Below are positions 63,420 through 64,000 of a stretch of 64,000 nucleotides of DNA, in pieces. The notes beneath the pieces are model-generated. The model saw only the letters and a list, made by a program, of their open reading frames with translations. It had not been told where the DNA came from and made no database searches. The position numbers were made by a program, and so were the translations under genes. This DNA comes from Cololabis saira. Its lineage: Eukaryota > Chordata > Actinopteri > Beloniformes > Belonidae. Every line of letters starts with the position of its first letter. The stretch's first letter is position 1. The stretch is from assembly GCF_033807715.1 (NCBI RefSeq), contig NC_084596.1, positions 39,666,458 to 39,730,457 of the forward strand, in the 5' to 3' direction.

Positions 63420-63958
63420 GCTGTACCTGAGCACCGTTCCACAGCTTGTCATGCGTCTGGGCCTTCTCCAGCTGCTCCCGCGTGTACAGATACTCCCTCT
63501 TGTCTCCGGCATGATCCTGCAGCGTCTTCTGAGCCCACGCGTACGCCCCTAAACATCCACAGTCAGAGGAAAGGGAGGGAAACTCATGAGAAGGGCCGGC
63601 GGTTCCTCTGCCAGCCGCCGGTCACGGCTGAGGGAGGAGGGTTAGGACGACGCTCCCACTGACCTTCCACGCTGTCGTACTTCTCGTTGTAGAAGCAGAA
63701 GTTGTCCGTCAGCTCTCTGCGCACCACCAGCTCCTCGATGAAGGGGGGGACGGACTCACTGGCCTTCCCGTACCGCCGGACTTGCAGCGCCACACGCTGG
63801 GCCGACAGCTGGCCTGGTGGGACGAAGAGCACAAGTGGAGGAAAGAATCAGGACAGTCCTGTGGTCTGGAGCTGGACTCAATACACCACTGTTTGTGAGA
63901 AGAGAGCTTTAAAATGACATTATTGAACATGGATGACCTATGTTTGTATAACACAAAC

Positions 63959-64000
63959 TAGGCCTGTGTTGAAAAAAAATGTATTTTCCGATTCTAAATC
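63959..64000. mobile_element. hAT-like element start, unit 5 (cut by window)
   Basis: taggcctgtgttgaaaa at the same place after exon A as in units 1, 3 and 4. Confidence 0.5.

Larger units (their letters stand above)
60006..63813 (-). pseudogene. Class II CPD photolyase, 3' half, copy 5
   Basis: Exons: A 63664-63813, B 63427-63548, C 61857-62016, D 60006-60154. All splice sites, phases and the stop codon are intact and the protein matches copy 1. It has the shortest introns, with no late insertions. Poly(A) signals lie at 59737-59742 and, through a local duplication, again at 59037-59042. Sequence upstream of exon A is cut by the window end, so this copy could still be joined to N-terminal exons outside the window. 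The next 42 bases match the hAT-like element that follows exon A in units 1, 3 and 4, which makes that less likely. Confidence 0.8.
60006..64000. repeat. Tandem array unit 5 (type A-like, cut by window end)
   Basis: Fifth unit. Only the photolyase part and the first 42 bases of the following hAT-like element lie in the window. It lacks the TTAA element of units 2 and 4 and carries the type A spelling at 61662-61675, so it continues the alternation. Whether a fifth TRIM gene follows cannot be seen. Confidence 0.85.

Overview
The window is nuclear DNA of a teleost fish. The evidence is single-exon fish-type TRIM (RING/B-box/coiled-coil/B30.2) genes, class II CPD photolyase exons with vertebrate-style introns, a Rex3-type LINE, L1, CR1/L2-like and I-like LINEs, and many hAT, TTAA-target and Harbinger-like DNA elements. 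Everything was read by eye, with no alignments or database searches. The species is not identified.

The backbone is a tandem array of near-identical units starting at about 115, 11415, 24264, 46401 and 60006; the first and last are cut by the window. From left to right each unit holds: the four last exons (D, C, B, A) of a class II CPD photolyase on the minus strand; a hAT-like element and a GT microsatellite; a promoter-like region with a TATA box and E-box; an intact single-exon TRIM gene on the plus strand (6831-8504, 19773-21479, 33246-34913, 54821-56527); and about 2.4 kb of unit-specific DNA without a recognised gene. Each TRIM gene therefore converges tail-to-tail on the photolyase fragment of the next unit.

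The photolyase fragments encode only about 192 C-terminal residues (FAD-domain part). In four of the five copies the visible splice sites, reading frame, stop codon and (where visible) poly(A) signal are intact. In unit 4 exon A has lost its acceptor and a solo LTR sits in the intron next to exon B. No N-terminal photolyase exon was seen, so I treat the copies as partial gene duplicates.

Several independent markers alternate along the array (1, 3, 5 against 2, 4): a TTAA-target element in intron C-B, a 33-bp in-frame duplication in TRIM, a shared deletion of about 115 bp after TRIM, and the codon before the TRIM start. The array therefore looks like a two-unit block that was duplicated (A-B-A-B-A). 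RING/B-box differences instead group 1+2 against 3+4, which suggests later gene conversion. Amino-acid differences between TRIM paralogues concentrate in a few B30.2 loops, the pattern expected of a pathogen-facing binding surface.

Insertions later than the duplications mark single units. Unit 1 has a nested Harbinger-like element. Unit 2 has Rex3 and a 298-bp solo LTR. Unit 3 has a CR1/L2-like LINE with an intact 1043-codon frame, a hAT element, a full-length L1 with both ORFs open, and a 5'-truncated I-like LINE. Unit 4 has a LINE tail, a 428-bp solo LTR, a second TTAA element and a LINE 3' fragment. Unit 5 has a local 327-bp duplication.
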